Assembly: GCA_025738555.1 (NCBI GenBank)
Contig: JAOVFP010000002.1
Span: forward strand, 6,944,001-7,008,000
Direction: 5' to 3'
DNA from: Cyathus striatus
Taxonomy: Eukaryota; Basidiomycota; Agaricomycetes; Agaricales; Nidulariaceae
Length of the DNA: 64,000 bases
The notes beneath the pieces were generated by a model, which searched no databases, was not told where the DNA came from, and was given only the letters and a program-made list of their open reading frames with translations. Shown here in pieces: positions 46,678 through 60,000 of the stretch. Numbering within the stretch: position 1 is the first letter of the stretch; every line of letters starts with the position of its first letter. The position numbers were made by a program, and so were the translations under genes.

Positions 46678-48501
46678 CTGTGAGAGGAAACAGAATTGAA
46701 AGGACAATGCGCTGAACGGCTGAAGGTCTTACATGAGCCTCCTCAAAGCTAAAAATACCCACAGATGTACATCCCTGACAGTGATGCCATGGGGCTAGTT
46801 GCTGCTCGGTTACTGCGACCAATTAAGTAATCCTTCAGTGGTTGCAAAGTGGCTGCTGTACATTGGCATAATCACATACAGTAAGTACTGCATAATAGTA
46901 ACATGGAATGAAAATTATTTGCGCTTCAAGTTGCTGCTGTATCTAAGATGGGTACAATTGAAATTGAAATCAACATTTCACTTCACACTTTCGAAAACAC
47001 TTTCCGCCGGCGAATTACGGATAGCACACACCTTGAGGCTTGCACAGCTTCCGCGGGCCGGAAGCCAATTCAAATTGAAGCTCTTAGACAACAAAACTAA
47101 ATAAACATCATCAATGTGACTCACCGGTTCACCGGCACCGCTCGCGTGGATTTGAAAATGGGACGACGCAATGCGTCAACGCATAACCTACATCTTGGCG
47201 GTCGCCTCCTGGGTCACGGTTTGCGATGAAGGCTCATGCTCAAGCGCTCAACGTTCAACGGTTATCGTTTTCTCAGATATTTACGCAGCTCTACTACTAC
47301 TACTAGCGCTAAACGACTCAGCGGCGAGCGCTCAGCCTTAGTAGGCCCATGCACTTAAGTGGAACCACAATGTTACCGGGGCGGGTACTTCGACGGTGAG
47401 TGGATCACCTTAGAGTTACTCAGAGTTCACTATTTACAATAATTTTGCGTGCTCTTTGTTTGTGTCTCGTCTCGTACTACTATGTCTTCCTTTCCTAAGA
47501 TTACAAAAGTATTACAACAACGAAGATAATCTCGACTCGTGCAAATGATTATGCTTTATCTGCCGGTGAAGATGATCACCTGTCGTCTGATCCTAAATAA
47601 CAGTTTACATGTGCTTGAGTTCGATGTCCCAAATAATCTGGGTGTTTTCCATAAAAGACATACTTCATTGTCGAGTTACACTCGGACTAACGATGTCGAG
47701 AACATGACCTTTAATGTTGGCTCAACAAGATAGAAATTCAAGAAAATGGAACCTAACTTGGCAAAAGAAAATATTATCTAGAAGCACGTAAGTTCTACAA
47801 ATGACTAGTACTGTGGCACATCTAACAAAACCGGCACCGATTTAGGCCCGACAGATGAGAAGAGCAATATCCACGCAAGGTAATATTTACCATCGTACAT
47901 CCCCAAGTAGCAACTGAAATTGGACAAAGTTAGACAGATGGCCGTTACAGCATATGGTTAAATTCAGTCGCAGTTCCCAGCATCTAAAGTTAAAAAACAG
48001 TCCTGGATCGAATCGAGTATAGTGCGAAGAGATGTTTATGACTGGCGGCTGATATGTCGCGCCCAGGAAAGAAGGGCGTGCCCATTCTTGCGTATAATTT
48101 TACTCTGAAGCCACAGCATCGTGCTTTCAGCCTAAAGAGTAGGTGTAATGTCGTATTTCTCTTGGACATGGAGATCTCATTGTGCTCACGGTCGTATTAT
48201 TGTTCAGTTCAAAAATACCAATAAGCGCTGATCCTGTGACGCCCAGACGTCTATATCTCCTCCTGCTCAGCACCCTTATGTTATATTTGACGTGCTGTCA
48301 TCTTACTTCTCAGCCTCCCAAAAATAAAGCCCATGAAAATCGCTCGAACGTTCGTGACAAGTTCGAGGACAAGCTCGGGCGGTCTTACACAGGATACCGG
48401 ATCTTTCGGGTCCCCAGCCACAGTAGAATTCAAGCAGTACACAACCATAACCATGTGATCCTTACCATCCCACCTTCCTCTTCAGACTTCCATTCTCAAT
48501 A
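46678..48501. other. Intergenic DNA, no recognised gene
   Basis: CpG-normal DNA with only short unsupported frames. The last few hundred bases presumably contain the promoter of the GTPase gene. Confidence 0.4.
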
Positions 48502-50247
48502 ATGGCATCGAACAAAGTAACTAGTAAGAAGAAAGAAACTATACTGGCGGAGGTTAAAGATTGTGTGGTTAAAGATGGAAGACTTGACGACATTATAATT
48601 GTGTAAGTGCTTTCCACCTGTAAGCACGCACTTTACCTAACATTGGGAACATATACAGCGTTATGGGCAGCAGTGGAGTGGGGAAAAGCACAGTAAGCAA
48701 ATAAAATTGTCTTTCCTTTCCTTACATGACCCCCTCGATAGTTCGTCAACACTTTCTTCGGTGCGGATGTTACAGCTGTCGGTAACGGAGACAAACCGTG
48801 TACATCTGGCTTGAAGCCCATAATCCATTCACACCCTTCCAATTCCTTTAGGCGCCTGATTGTCGTTGATACCCCAGGTTTCGATGATACCCAAGATGAC
48901 AGCACTGATATTCTTGAGCGACTATCAGTCTGGCTGGAAGCTTCGTATGTAGTGGAAATACCCCTTTCATGCAGATAGCTGATGCCTTGAGGAAGATACG
49001 ACAGTGACAAAAAGATATCCGGCTTCGTATATCTTCATGACATATCAAAAACCGCAAGACGAACAGGTCCAGCTAGAAGAATACGTTCATTCTTTCGCAG
49101 GCTGTGCGGGGATGAGTCCCACTCATCAGTTGTTCTAGGAACGACGAAATGGTCAGGCACTATTTACTCCGAAGTGAAACTCCTCCTGCAGAGATTGAAG
49201 TATCATTTCTGGAGGGACCTAAGCGAGGATGGATCGGAAGTATTCAACTTTGACAACACTCGTGAATCAGCATGGGATATCGTTAGGTTCCTTTTGAACA
49301 GACACTGGAAGACAATGCCCGAGGTTATTTTTAGTCTGGAGGTAAGTGGGAATAGACTTCTAGATCTTGCAACCTTATCATTATATTAATTTATGTCAGA
49401 GCACGTTCTCAGCTATCATAAGAATGGCAGCGAATCTTCAAATTCCCGATGAGACGATAAGCCACGTTTCGAGAGACACCTTCCAATTTGACTCTACTTC
49501 CAATCCTGAGATCGGATATACCGCCAGAAAGCTTACTTACACTAAGGAGGTCGTCGAAACTCGAGAACGGAGGAGTAAGAGACGATCGAAATATAAGAGG
49601 GGTCCCGATGGGATTATACCGCCTTCGAAGAGGGAAGTTCGAAAAAGAAAACCGTTACTGCCGATTAGGGTTTTTAAGGGGAAGCTTGAGTGGCCAGATT
49701 TGAACATGTGGCTTACGCAAGGGACACAAGAACCGCAGAAATGTATTGATCTTCTGGCTAGTCCAGGAGTTGATCCTCCAGTGGGGGATGAACGGGATTT
49801 CAAAGAGGATAATGGAGGGTCGAAAGAGGAGGATTTGAGGGTTGAAGGTGAAAATCCGCTGAGCTATGAAGACGAATTGCCTGTTGAAGGTGAAATTCAC
49901 AACCCTTCCGTCGAGGAGTTAGATGACTTCGAGCAGCTGCCGTACTATGGTAGTAAGTTGGAGGAAGATGTTCCTGCATGTGAAGAAACGCCCCAAGCGC
50001 CCCAGAATAAAGGAATGTTCGGGAAGGCCAATGATTTTGGGATAAGCAATGCTGCGATGTTCGATACTGTTGCCAAAGATTCCCATGTTATTGGTGAGTG
50101 ATAATCCATTTCTTAAGCGCGACTCACTTATTGTCTGCAGTTAATAATACAACCAATAATACCACCAACACTTATAACTTTAACATTGACAAGAATATGT
50201 TGATGGAAATTTTGCGAATTATTAGGCAATTGGGACTGGTAGACTGA
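48502..50247 (+). CDS. Small P-loop GTPase (AIG1/septin-like G domain), six exons
   Basis: Exons 48502..48602, 48659..48692, 48742..48944, 48996..49341, 49400..50093 and 50141..50247 join in frame into 494 residues, with all introns GT..AG (46-58 nt). The G domain shows the P-loop GSSGVGKS (residues 37-44), switch-II DTPGFDD (88-94) and YLHDIS. At the G4 position it has TTKW (162-165) where classical GTPases have NKxD/TKxD, so guanine specificity is uncertain. The second half is charged: a basic stretch RRSKRRSKYKRGPDG, then acidic. The last exon encodes an Asn/Thr-rich tail (NNTTNNTTNTYNFNID) followed by a short hydrophobic helix, MLMEILRIIRQLGLV. No signal peptide. Such G-domain proteins are abundant in Agaricomycetes; a role in recognition or membrane remodelling is inference. 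Confidence 0.85.
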
Positions 50248-50396
50248 AGTAGTTAACGTCAATGTATTATCATTATATGTTCGTGTCTTCGTTTTCATTT
50301 CGAACATTGTCGCATCTTCAACGCACACTTGAAGCATTGAACGGCACAGAAGAAACCTAATATTTATTGGTTATCAATATAAATACACTCCCCACC

Positions 50397-51614
50397 TCAA
50401 ACCAAATACGCAGCATCAACCCAAGTAGCATAATCACTACCCACCGCACTCGAAATACTATATAAAGCAGCCTGTGACGCATTAAGGGAAGTAGCAAAAC
50501 TCGGCCTCGAAATCCCACTAATTCCCGTCGTATTATAATCCGCAAAGAAAACATTATCAGTGCGTTCGTCGCCCACGTTCCAGATTGACCATAATGCCGG
50601 ATTGAGTGCGGCTTGGATTACTGTGTTTTTGAAGATTACCCTGTTGGTGTGGTTAGTTTTGAATAGGGTAGGAAGGGAAGGGGAGGGGGTGTACTTACTT
50701 TGCGAAATCGCCCCATGGACGGCCGAGGTATGCTTTATTGCTTAGGCTTGATGCGCCTGAGGCTAGTACGACTGTGTTTTGGTTGAATACGTCTGGAGTG
50801 GCGTTTTTTTGAGTTATGTGAAGACGATAGAATGGGGTACGCTTACAGCTACCGGTGTCGTTTGATTCGCGTCCGTTGGCTGTGATAAAGCCCTGCCCTT
50901 TCACTGCGATAGTATTTCCACCGAAGTAAGCGAGACCTTCTCGGCCGAATATGAAATCTATCGCTCCCTACATACAACATACTATCAGCTTCTGACTCTG
51001 AAACACAAGGAATACCACACCTCGATATATCCTTTCAAAAACACCTGCGTGCCCTGGTTCGCCAAAACCGTATCTTGGTACCCGTAGAATCCACTAGCGT
51101 ACAGTCCCACGCGAGATCCATATTGGCTTATGGCGATAGCTTGAACACCTGGACCTACGGTGTTCTTTACGTTCACATTGTATAATTTAAAGTCGTTTTT
51201 ATGGATGCGTAGTGTTCCGCTTAGGTCGTTTGATCCTACGGCTGTGGCGTTTCCGTTGAATTGGATGTTCACTACGTTGCCTTTGTAGGAGCTTGTATCT
51301 GCTGTGTACCCGAAGATCTGGGTTGTGTTAGTAAATATAAGTGAAAGGAGAGGTGGAGGACGAACGGTGAGAGGTCCAGTACGTGTTATGGATACTTGTT
51401 CAGTGTATGTCCCAGGGAAGATGAAAATAGATCGTGAAGTGCTGTCGTTGGGTAAGGAATTTACAGCTGATTGGACGGTTTTGAATTCCCCTGTTGTAGT
51501 CGTACCAGCACGTACAACGATCGATCCGGAAGGCGGAGAGGTTCTCGACGCAGCGAGAGCCGCGTATACGTAGGAGAATAGGAGAAGTACAGTTGAAATG
51601 GCCTTAAACGACAT
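50397..51614 (-). CDS. Secreted pectin methylesterase (carbohydrate esterase family 8)
   Basis: Exons 51366..51614, 51021..51317, 50847..50967, 50699..50792 and 50397..50640 give 334 residues, normal for fungal family 8 esterases. A signal peptide is evident (MSFKAISTVLLLFSYVYAAL). Family motifs in order: GEFKTVQSAVNSLP, GTYTEQV, GYQDTV (Gln and Asp), GAIDFIFG (catalytic Asp) and YLGRPWGDFA (the conserved Arg-Pro-Trp). It removes methyl esters from pectin outside the cell, exposing it to pectinases, and suggests a plant-associated or litter-degrading lifestyle. It is convergent with the GTPase gene (150 bp between stops) and divergent from the first CHAT gene across 1.1 kb. Confidence 0.95.
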
Positions 51615-52752
51615 TTTTTTAGGTGGTTAGGTACTCCAATACTGCGCGTTATAAGCAATATTGTGGACATACGGATATATTGCGGAATTACGGGAGAAGA
51701 AGAAGGTTGCTACGACGTCGATGTCAACGCGGGACGCAGGAGGAGCACACGAGAGCATTTTCGGGGCGTGTATCGGACTGCGTATTCCGCCCGGACCGTG
51801 GTTATTGTATCCACCTTATGGTGGGCAATCGTGAGGGCGGGATCTGTTGAGTTTTGCGAGCTTATGTTTTTGATACGAAGCGAGCTGATGACCTGTAGAG
51901 TGATCTCGCGATAGTCGGTGCGCGTAGTCATGTTTTTAACTTTTTAACAGATAATATTCCGAGGTGTAGTCAGTGTAGAAACATGTGCTATTTGTGTCCA
52001 GTCGTATTAACTCTTGTCCCCATGTGACTGTGCTTGTGATTTTGCTGGTCGCAGGATGAAGGTAGCGCCATTCAACGCCATTAAAATCCCCAGAAGTAGG
52101 TTCTGAGTCGACACGCCAAGTGTGGTTGTATGGAATACCATGTGTAGCGTTCTAAAATGGTGAGGAGGATTGATTTGTTGCGCGTTGAGAGCTGATGATG
52201 GATGTAGACTTTGAAGTGAAAGAACGTGTATGAGTAAGCGCCCGATCTGCTCGAAACGCCGAACTGTCATTGTCAATGTCAACTCCGCTTGAATTTGTTA
52301 TGTAACTTTAAGATAGCGTGACATAAATGACACTACGCTACGATACCGCGATGCGTGACACAGCTCCTTGCCTCGCTTCCCAATCGCTACGATGCTACCA
52401 ACTGCTGAATATTCCAGTGCCCACAAATAACTGGCGCTCTACCGTTGCTCTGAATTCATGGCTTTCACTGTCTGCTTTACGGCCACTACTTTCAGTAGAT
52501 TCCGTAGATCCCGGTAGAGAGCTATATTAGGACCTCCTAGCGCTGAGCGCCAGCATCGATGTCTATCAGGTCGTACCCTTGCCATACCATAGCACAGAAG
52601 GCATTTTTGACAATGACATACGCACTTATGGTAAGTCAAGTTGACTTTGCAATGATGGACAGGACAGATGCTGTAGCTCATTAAGTGATATAAGTAGATG
52701 TGCCCCCTCAGACTTTTCTCCAAGACAGAACTTCGTTATAGCAGTGTAGACC
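51615..52752. promoter_or_regulatory. Divergent promoter region between PME and CHAT gene 1
   Basis: 1.1 kb of CpG-normal DNA without a supportable gene, lying between two divergent start codons. No specific operator or TATA box stands out. Confidence 0.45.
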
Positions 52753-55700
52753 ATGGAACAAGACTCTCAACGCGAACTTGAGAAGGCGTTCGAAGGCATG
52801 TTACGCTCCGAGGGCGATGGAGGCAGTGGTGGAGGGAGTAATACGGCAGAAGCAACGAAGTGCGTACCTTCTACACACCCATCAGTTTGCACTAACGCGC
52901 GTTGTTCGTAGTACCCCTTCTCCCGTTGCACCTCCAGCTACTCAAGCCCCTTCAGAACCTCGAGCCGTTCCAACCCCCCCTTCTCCAGCCCATTTCACAC
53001 CTCCATTCATCCCAGGCTCAAACTCCTTTACAGACTTCCTAGACCTTATAAACCGCCGTCAACCACCTGGCTCAGCCCCAATAGTCCCACTACGTCCAGG
53101 CGCTTCCGCCAACGAGACGCTCCAATGGCTACGCAGCGCATTCCAATCAATGAAATCGAACGTGGTTCGTCCCCTTTCCGTTTTCACCAGAAACCGATAT
53201 CTTATGCTGTAGCACTGTAGCAAACGCACATGCCAGAAGCTTGGAACGCAGAACAGCCAGCATCAACGATTCCCACTTTCCAATCTGCACAAGAACTCGG
53301 TGGGACTCCAGGCTCCCCGCTCCGTTCAGCAGATGTATACAATAGCGTTGACAGCCTCTTCGGTATGGTGTCGAACATATTCGCAGTGATAGATGGAACA
53401 AAGATTGCTCAGAATCAATCGGCTCAACCCGCTCCTCCTCCTTCAGTGCCTTCCGCACCATCTACAAGCGAGGTTCCTCAGTCTCCTCAGTCTCCTCAGG
53501 TTCCCCCGCACGAGAGATACATGACCGGTCTTGCTCAATTTGCATCCTTGCCCGATTCCGGTACTACGTTTATGATGAACACGGTTACTCGGACATATCA
53601 ACGGAACGAAAAATTCCTCCGTACGTCTATTCAGAAGCTCGCTGCGCAACTGCAGACTTTCCCCGAGGAGGACCCTCGTTATGTGCTCCTCCAATCCGTA
53701 TTCGGTCTTACGGTGTTGCATCTATACGAAGTGACATGGGAGAAGGAGCACCTTGATTTCGGCGTCCTAGCTACCTCCCTTGCGTGGTCTAAAATCGAGG
53801 ATCCTTTGGACGCGGCACATATGCTACCTACCCTCGCGCGGAACTGGGCTTATGGACAACGGCTGCTGGCGCAGAAGACTGGGGATAGTGATAAACTATC
53901 TATCGCTGTCGCCCTCCTAGAGCGCATATTCGATATTGTGATCGATATGGACTCCTTACCAGCCAGAGCTAAACAGTTCCTCCACACCGAGCTCGCGTGT
54001 TGTCTGTATGAGCGCTATATGCTCGTTGAAGATCTTGGAAACCTCGATGCTTGCATTGTGCACTTTGAAATACTGTGCGGGGGGGACGACGTAATGCAAC
54101 ATATGCAGTGTTATCTAGGCCATGCGCATTTACAACGATATTTCGCACTGGGAAACCTGGACGATCTGGATAGGGCATTGTATCAAGCTACTACAGCATG
54201 TTCCATGGCAGGCGTTGGCGATTTATCTACTCCGTCTGCGGATTTAGATACAGCTGCAGGCCTTCACCTATCCGCATTATGCTTGGAACAAAAGTTCCGT
54301 CTCCAGCTCGACTTTGAATATCTCGATAAAGCAATTGAAAAGCTCCGTGCTGCGGTACAGCTGTTGAATGAAGAACACCCGCTTTATTTGAGGTGTAAAT
54401 CCGATTTGGCAATCCTGTTCATTCTGCGGTTCGAGTCGACCGAGGATCCGGCGGATCTTGAGGTTGCTAATGAGGAGGTTCTGGTGGCTATTGGAGTTGA
54501 TAGGTCTGAGCGGAATACGCAGGTTCCTTTGAGGGTTATTTGGGGATTCGTTCAGGTTGTTTCGGGGGAGGATGTAGATGAGGGGATTCGGTTGATTTCG
54601 AAGGCTCGGAAGGAGTTTTCTGGGCCGGCATATATTGAATCTGTGATTGAGGAGTACCTTTCTCGTGCTGTTCGTCATCGCCATCGAACTTCGAAGTCCA
54701 AGGAAGATCTGATTGTTGCTCTGGATCATGCTCGGCTGGCTTTTAGCAAGGCGTTAGAGACGTCTCCTAGGCGTGCTGAGCTCGCCGTGAGACTGGGTCA
54801 TCTGCTGATGACTTCTTACGAACTTGAAAAGGTGCCTGCGTGTTGTGATGAAGCCATACGACACCTCTCGTGGGCCGCAAGAGCGTCCTCTGCACGACCG
54901 ACTATTCGATTTCAAGCTGCTACCGAATGGGCTGACGCTGCGGAGGAATGTCAATCGGAGACTTACATTGAAGCTTTGGAATGCGGATTGGATTTATTGC
55001 CTGCTCTCGCGTGGGCGGGTAATCGCATGCCCGTGCAGTATCGGATGCTTTCTTCGCAATCGTCTAAGCTGGCTTCGAGAGCTGCGGCTTATGCCATCAG
55101 CAAAGGGGAGCTTCATAAGGCTGTCTCGTACCTGGAGATGGGGAGGAATGTACTTTGGTCTCAGGCGTTGCAATTTCGTGGTGGTGGGAAAGACCAAGAA
55201 TACCGGGCGGGGATGAATGAAGATGAGTTCCTTGCCAAGTACATTTCAAGCCAAGTGCATGATGATGCACATGAGTACAATCCTGGAGAGATACGCGAGA
55301 GCATGGACAGGCTCCCTCCCGAGCTCGTGGGGACTCCTCAGTTGCTGCAGGGCGCTTATCGGATTGCTATGCAGAAGCTAGCGGAATTAGGTGGGGAGGA
55401 GAAGGCGAAGAGAGATATGAGGATGTTTGGGGAGTTTAAGGAGGAATTTGGGAGTATGTATCGTGAGGCGTCGTTGCATAATGCTGCTGCCAGATGGGAC
55501 ACTCTGAGGAAGAACCTGCAGTCACTTGGGGATTCTTTGTCCGCTCCGGAGGCGCTTGATTGGCTTGGGGATGAGCGGTTTGTTAAGTTGCTTGAGCAAG
55601 GGCCTGTGGTTATCCTCAATGCTTATAGTGTGCATTGTGATGCGCTGGTCGTTAGCTGCGCTGCTGGAGATCGTACCGCTACACTTCGACATGTCCCTCT

Positions 55701-56655
55701 CCCAGAGATGTCGGGTGATTTGGCACTGGCTTGGGTGGAGATTTTGAGGGAGGGATTGTATAACTTTGGGATTGGCCAGATTACACGGAAGGAGTTTGAG
55801 GATGATGTTTTGGTTCCTGTTTTGCAAGGCCTGTGGCGGGATATGGTTCTTCCTATCGTTGAGAATCTTCGGGGGCATAGGGAGGTGAAAGAGCGGGTGT
55901 GGTGGTATCCCACTGATGCTCTTGCGTTTTTGCCTATTCATGCTGCTGGGCCGTATGAGAATGATGAACCAGGGCTTCAGGAGATGTTGGCCTCTTCGTA
56001 TATTCCGACGCTCAATTCATTGGTTCGTGCTTGCAAAGAAAAAGTTGAACCATTTCAGTTCCTTGCTGTAGGCATGCCAGCGACGACAAATTTAACTCCT
56101 CTTCCTAATGTCGAAGGAGAACTTGCTGCTATTCAAAAGCACTTTGACAGTCAGCCAGAGAAGCTTAGTATGCTTACGAGTGAAGACGCTACAGTTTATA
56201 AAGTCTCGAAAGCACTCCTTAAACATACCTGGCTGCATTTTGCTTGTCATGCAGAACAAAACAACGAATACCCATTTCACAGCACTTTTTTCATGCATGA
56301 TGGACCCCTCAAACTGTCAAAGCTCATGCGTCTCGACCTCACCCGTGTCCAGTTTGCTTATCTCTCAGCTTGTCATTCTGCTGCTGGCGATGCTGCTCTT
56401 CCTGATGAGTGGATTCATCTTGCTGCGGGCATGCAGTTCTCGGGCGTTCGGTCGGTGATTGCGACTATGTGGACGGTGTATGATCAGATTGCCGTACGTG
56501 CTACGAGGAGAGTGTATCATCATCTTTTCAAGAGAAACCCGGATATGCCGGATGTTGGTTATACTGCGAAAGCGTTGCAGCTTGCTGTGTTGGATATGAA
56601 GACGAATAAGGTTCCTTTGGCTTTTCGGGTTGCGTTTATACATACTGGGATATGA
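52753..56655 (+). CDS. TPR-CHAT protein 1 (caspase-like fold)
   Basis: Exons 52753..52859, 52912..53164 and 53221..56655 (introns 52 and 56 nt) give 1,264 residues. Residues 1-120 are low-complexity and Pro-rich (MEQDSQRELEKAFEGM start). The middle is a helical repeat region with TPR-like units (YVLLQSVFGLTVLHLYEVTW, AELAVRLGHLL, KAVSYLEMGRN). The C-terminal CHAT domain has the catalytic His in HFACH (H1130) and Cys in LSAC (C1171), both intact, then GVRSVIATMW. CHAT domains are separase/caspase-clan cysteine peptidases often fused to TPR. The target is unknown. It is followed 359 bp downstream by a close paralogue in the same orientation. Confidence 0.92.
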
Positions 56656-57014
56656 GAGCGCTGGATACATTTTTTGTATGATTCTGATTATTGTCACTGT
56701 ACGTTTACCGTTATTCGAACAAGGGACTGATGCATGCGTGTACTACTGAAAGCAATTGCATTAATTTTGGCTAACGCCGTTAGGACCGAAGAAGTTGGAG
56801 TTGCACCGCCGCGCTCTGAGTTTCTCAAGACTGTCTTAAGAGTTGCTTCCACAACCAATCCCCATCCCTACTCAGCATCGATGTGAATTTGCAACGGTGC
56901 ACGGGATAGATGCTGTAACTATGCATAAATGCACCCCCACCCTTTCTTCATCTCAGAACTTCCGACTTTCATTCAACTTTCATTGACAACTCATAGGTTT
57001 CATTATTGCACAAC
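56656..57014. other. Spacer between the two CHAT genes
   Basis: 359 bp. Its last 100 bp or so resembles the sequence just before CHAT gene 1 (timed near ctgtaact..cccc..tcagaactt), so the promoter was probably duplicated with the gene. Confidence 0.45.
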
Positions 57015-60000
57015 ATGGACCAGGACCCTCAAGGCAAACGAGAAGGAAATTTACGTGCTGTGGATGATGAAGACACTGGTGGAACTGGGAGTACTGCTGT
57101 TGGTGAGGGAGAGGCGACGAAGTGAGCAACCTGTTCCAAGTACTCAACAATTTATCTTTCATGCTAATGCACGTTGTTGGTAGTCCTTCAGCTAGTCCAG
57201 CGCCCTTTACATCTCTGCTTATACCAGGCTCACCCAGCTTTTCATTCTTTCAAGAAGTTCTGAATCGCCCTCGACCACCTGGAGTAAGCCCGGGCCCGGT
57301 AGCTCAACTGCGTCCAGGTGCTTCTGCCAATGAGATTCTACAGAGCCTACGTGACACTTTCCAAACAATTAAATCGAATCTGGTTCGTCATCTTTAAAGT
57401 TTTTACCGCGATGCAATATCCTATGCCATCCTACTAGCAAACGCACTCGCCGCACATTTGGAACATGCAACAACCAACATCAACTCTTCCCACTTTCAGA
57501 CCTGTACAAGAACATGGTGTGACTCCAGGCTCTACGTTTCGTCCAGCAGAAGTATTAAACAGATTCAGTCGGCTCCTCGATACAACGTCGAATATGTTCG
57601 AGCTGTTAGACAAAACGCAAAATATTCAGACTCGACCAACTCAACATACTTTTTCACCAATGTCTTCTGCACCATCTACAAGCGAGGTTCCTCGGCCTCC
57701 TCAGCCAGTTCTCCCACACGAGAGATTCTTGAACGGTGCTGCTCACATTGCATCATCGGCCAACTCAAAGACGACCACGTCGCTTATGACGAACACATTC
57801 ACTCGGTCATACCAGAACGACGAACGTTTACTCCGTTCATCACTGAAGCAACTTGCTTCGTATCTTCCGACGATCCCCAAGGAAGGCCCTACTTATGTAT
57901 TTCTACAGTCTATGTCTGGTCTTATCACGCTGCACCTCTACGAGGTGACGTGGGAGAAGGAGTACATTGACTTAGGGGTACTAACTACCTCTCTTGCTTT
58001 GTCCACGCCGATTGAGAATCCGATGGATGCAGCATATGCGATGCCAACAGTTGTACGGAACTGGTCCTATGGACAACGGTTGCTGGTGCAGAATACTGGG
58101 GATAGCGATAAGATATCTATCGCTGTCGATCTCTTAGAGCAAACATTCGATACCGTAAAGGATACCGTGCCGTCCAGAGCTAAACGGCTCCTCCACACCG
58201 AGCTCGCATGTTGTCTATACGAGCGCTATCTCCTCCTTCAAGACCTCGCAAATCTCAATGCTTCCATTGAGCACTTCCAAACCCTGTGCGAAGGTGAATA
58301 TTTAGAACCCCACATGCACTGCTATCTGGGCCACGCCCATCTGCAGCGATACTTGGCTTTGGGGAATCTGGACGATCTGGATAGAGCATGGTATCATGCT
58401 AGTTCGGCTGGGATAGCTACTACTGATAACTCATCGGGTCCTAGTACAGATCCTGATACAGCTAGCGGTCTTCACCTCTCCGCGCTGTGTTTGGAGCATA
58501 AATTCCACCTCCAGCTCGACTTTGTGTATCTCGATAAGGCAATTGAGAAGTGTCATGCTGCGATTCAGCTTTTGACGGAAAACCACCCGCTTTACGGGAG
58601 ATGCAAATCCGATTTGGCGATACTGTTCATTTTACGATTCGAGTCGACAGAGGAACCTGCGGACCTTGAGATGGCAAGGGAAGAGATTCTTATGGCTATT
58701 GGGGGGGATAAGCCAGAGCGTAATACGCAGGTCCCGCTGAGGGTTATTTGGGGCATGGTGCAGGTTATCTCAGGGGAGGATGTGGACGAGGGAATTCGAT
58801 TGATCTCGAAGGCTCGGAAGGAGTTCGCTGGTCCTGGGTACATCGAATCCATAATCGAGGAATACTTGTCCCGTGCTATTCTGCACCGCTACCAAACCTC
58901 CAAATCCGAGGAAGATCTGGACGTTGCCCTTGAGCACACTCGACTTGCTTTTGGCAAGGCACTTGAGACGGCACCCCGACGTGTGGAACTCGCAGTGGAA
59001 CTGGGTCGTCAACTGATGACTGCTTATGAGCTTGAAAGGCTAAGTGCTTATCGTGATGAAGCGATACGACACTTTTCGTGGGCTGCAAGAGCTTCTTCTG
59101 CTCGACCAACAGTTCGATTTCAAGCTGCCACTGAATGGGCAAATGCTGTGGAGGAATGTCAATCGGAGATTTTCATTAACGCTTTAGAGTGCGGATTGGA
59201 TTTGTTACCTGCTCTTGCCTGGGCGGGGAATCGCATGCCTGTACAATATCGGATGCTTTCTTCGCAATCGTCTACGCTGGCTTCAAAAGCTGCGGCTTAT
59301 GCCATCGGCAAAGGGAAGCTTCATAAGGCTGTCTCGTACCTGGAGATGGGGAGGAATGTACTTTGGTCTCAGGCGTTGCAATTCCGTGTTGGCGGAAAAG
59401 AACCAAAATATCGGGAGGGGTTGAACGAAGACGAGTTCCTCGCCGGGTACATTTCTAGACAAGTGCACGATGACACACACGAGTACAATCCTGAAGAGAT
59501 ACGCGAGCGCGTAGACAGGCTCCCTCTGGAGGTACTTGGGTCATTTCAGTCAATGCAGGGCTTATCTCAAGCTATTCGGGAGAGGATGGTGGAGTTGGGT
59601 GGTGAGGATAAGGTGACAAGAGATTTGGGGCGGCTTTGGAAACTTAAAGAAGAGTTTGGGAATGTGTATGGTGAAGCGTCGTTACATCATGCTGCTGCAA
59701 GATGGGAGGCTTTGCGGAAGAGTTTACAGTCGCTTGGAGATGATCTTTCGACTAGGGAGTCACTCGATTACCTTGGGGATGAGCAATTCGTTAAGCTGCT
59801 TGAGCAGGGGCCTGTGGTTATTGTCAATGTCTATAATGTGGATTGTGATGCACTCGTCATTAGCTGCGCTGCTGGAGATCGCACAGCTACGCTTCGACAT
59901 GTTCCTCTTCCGGAAATGTCGGGAGACTTGGCGCTGGCTTGGGCAGAAACTTTAAGGGAAGGAGTGTATGACTTTGGGACTGACCAAATACTACGGGAGG

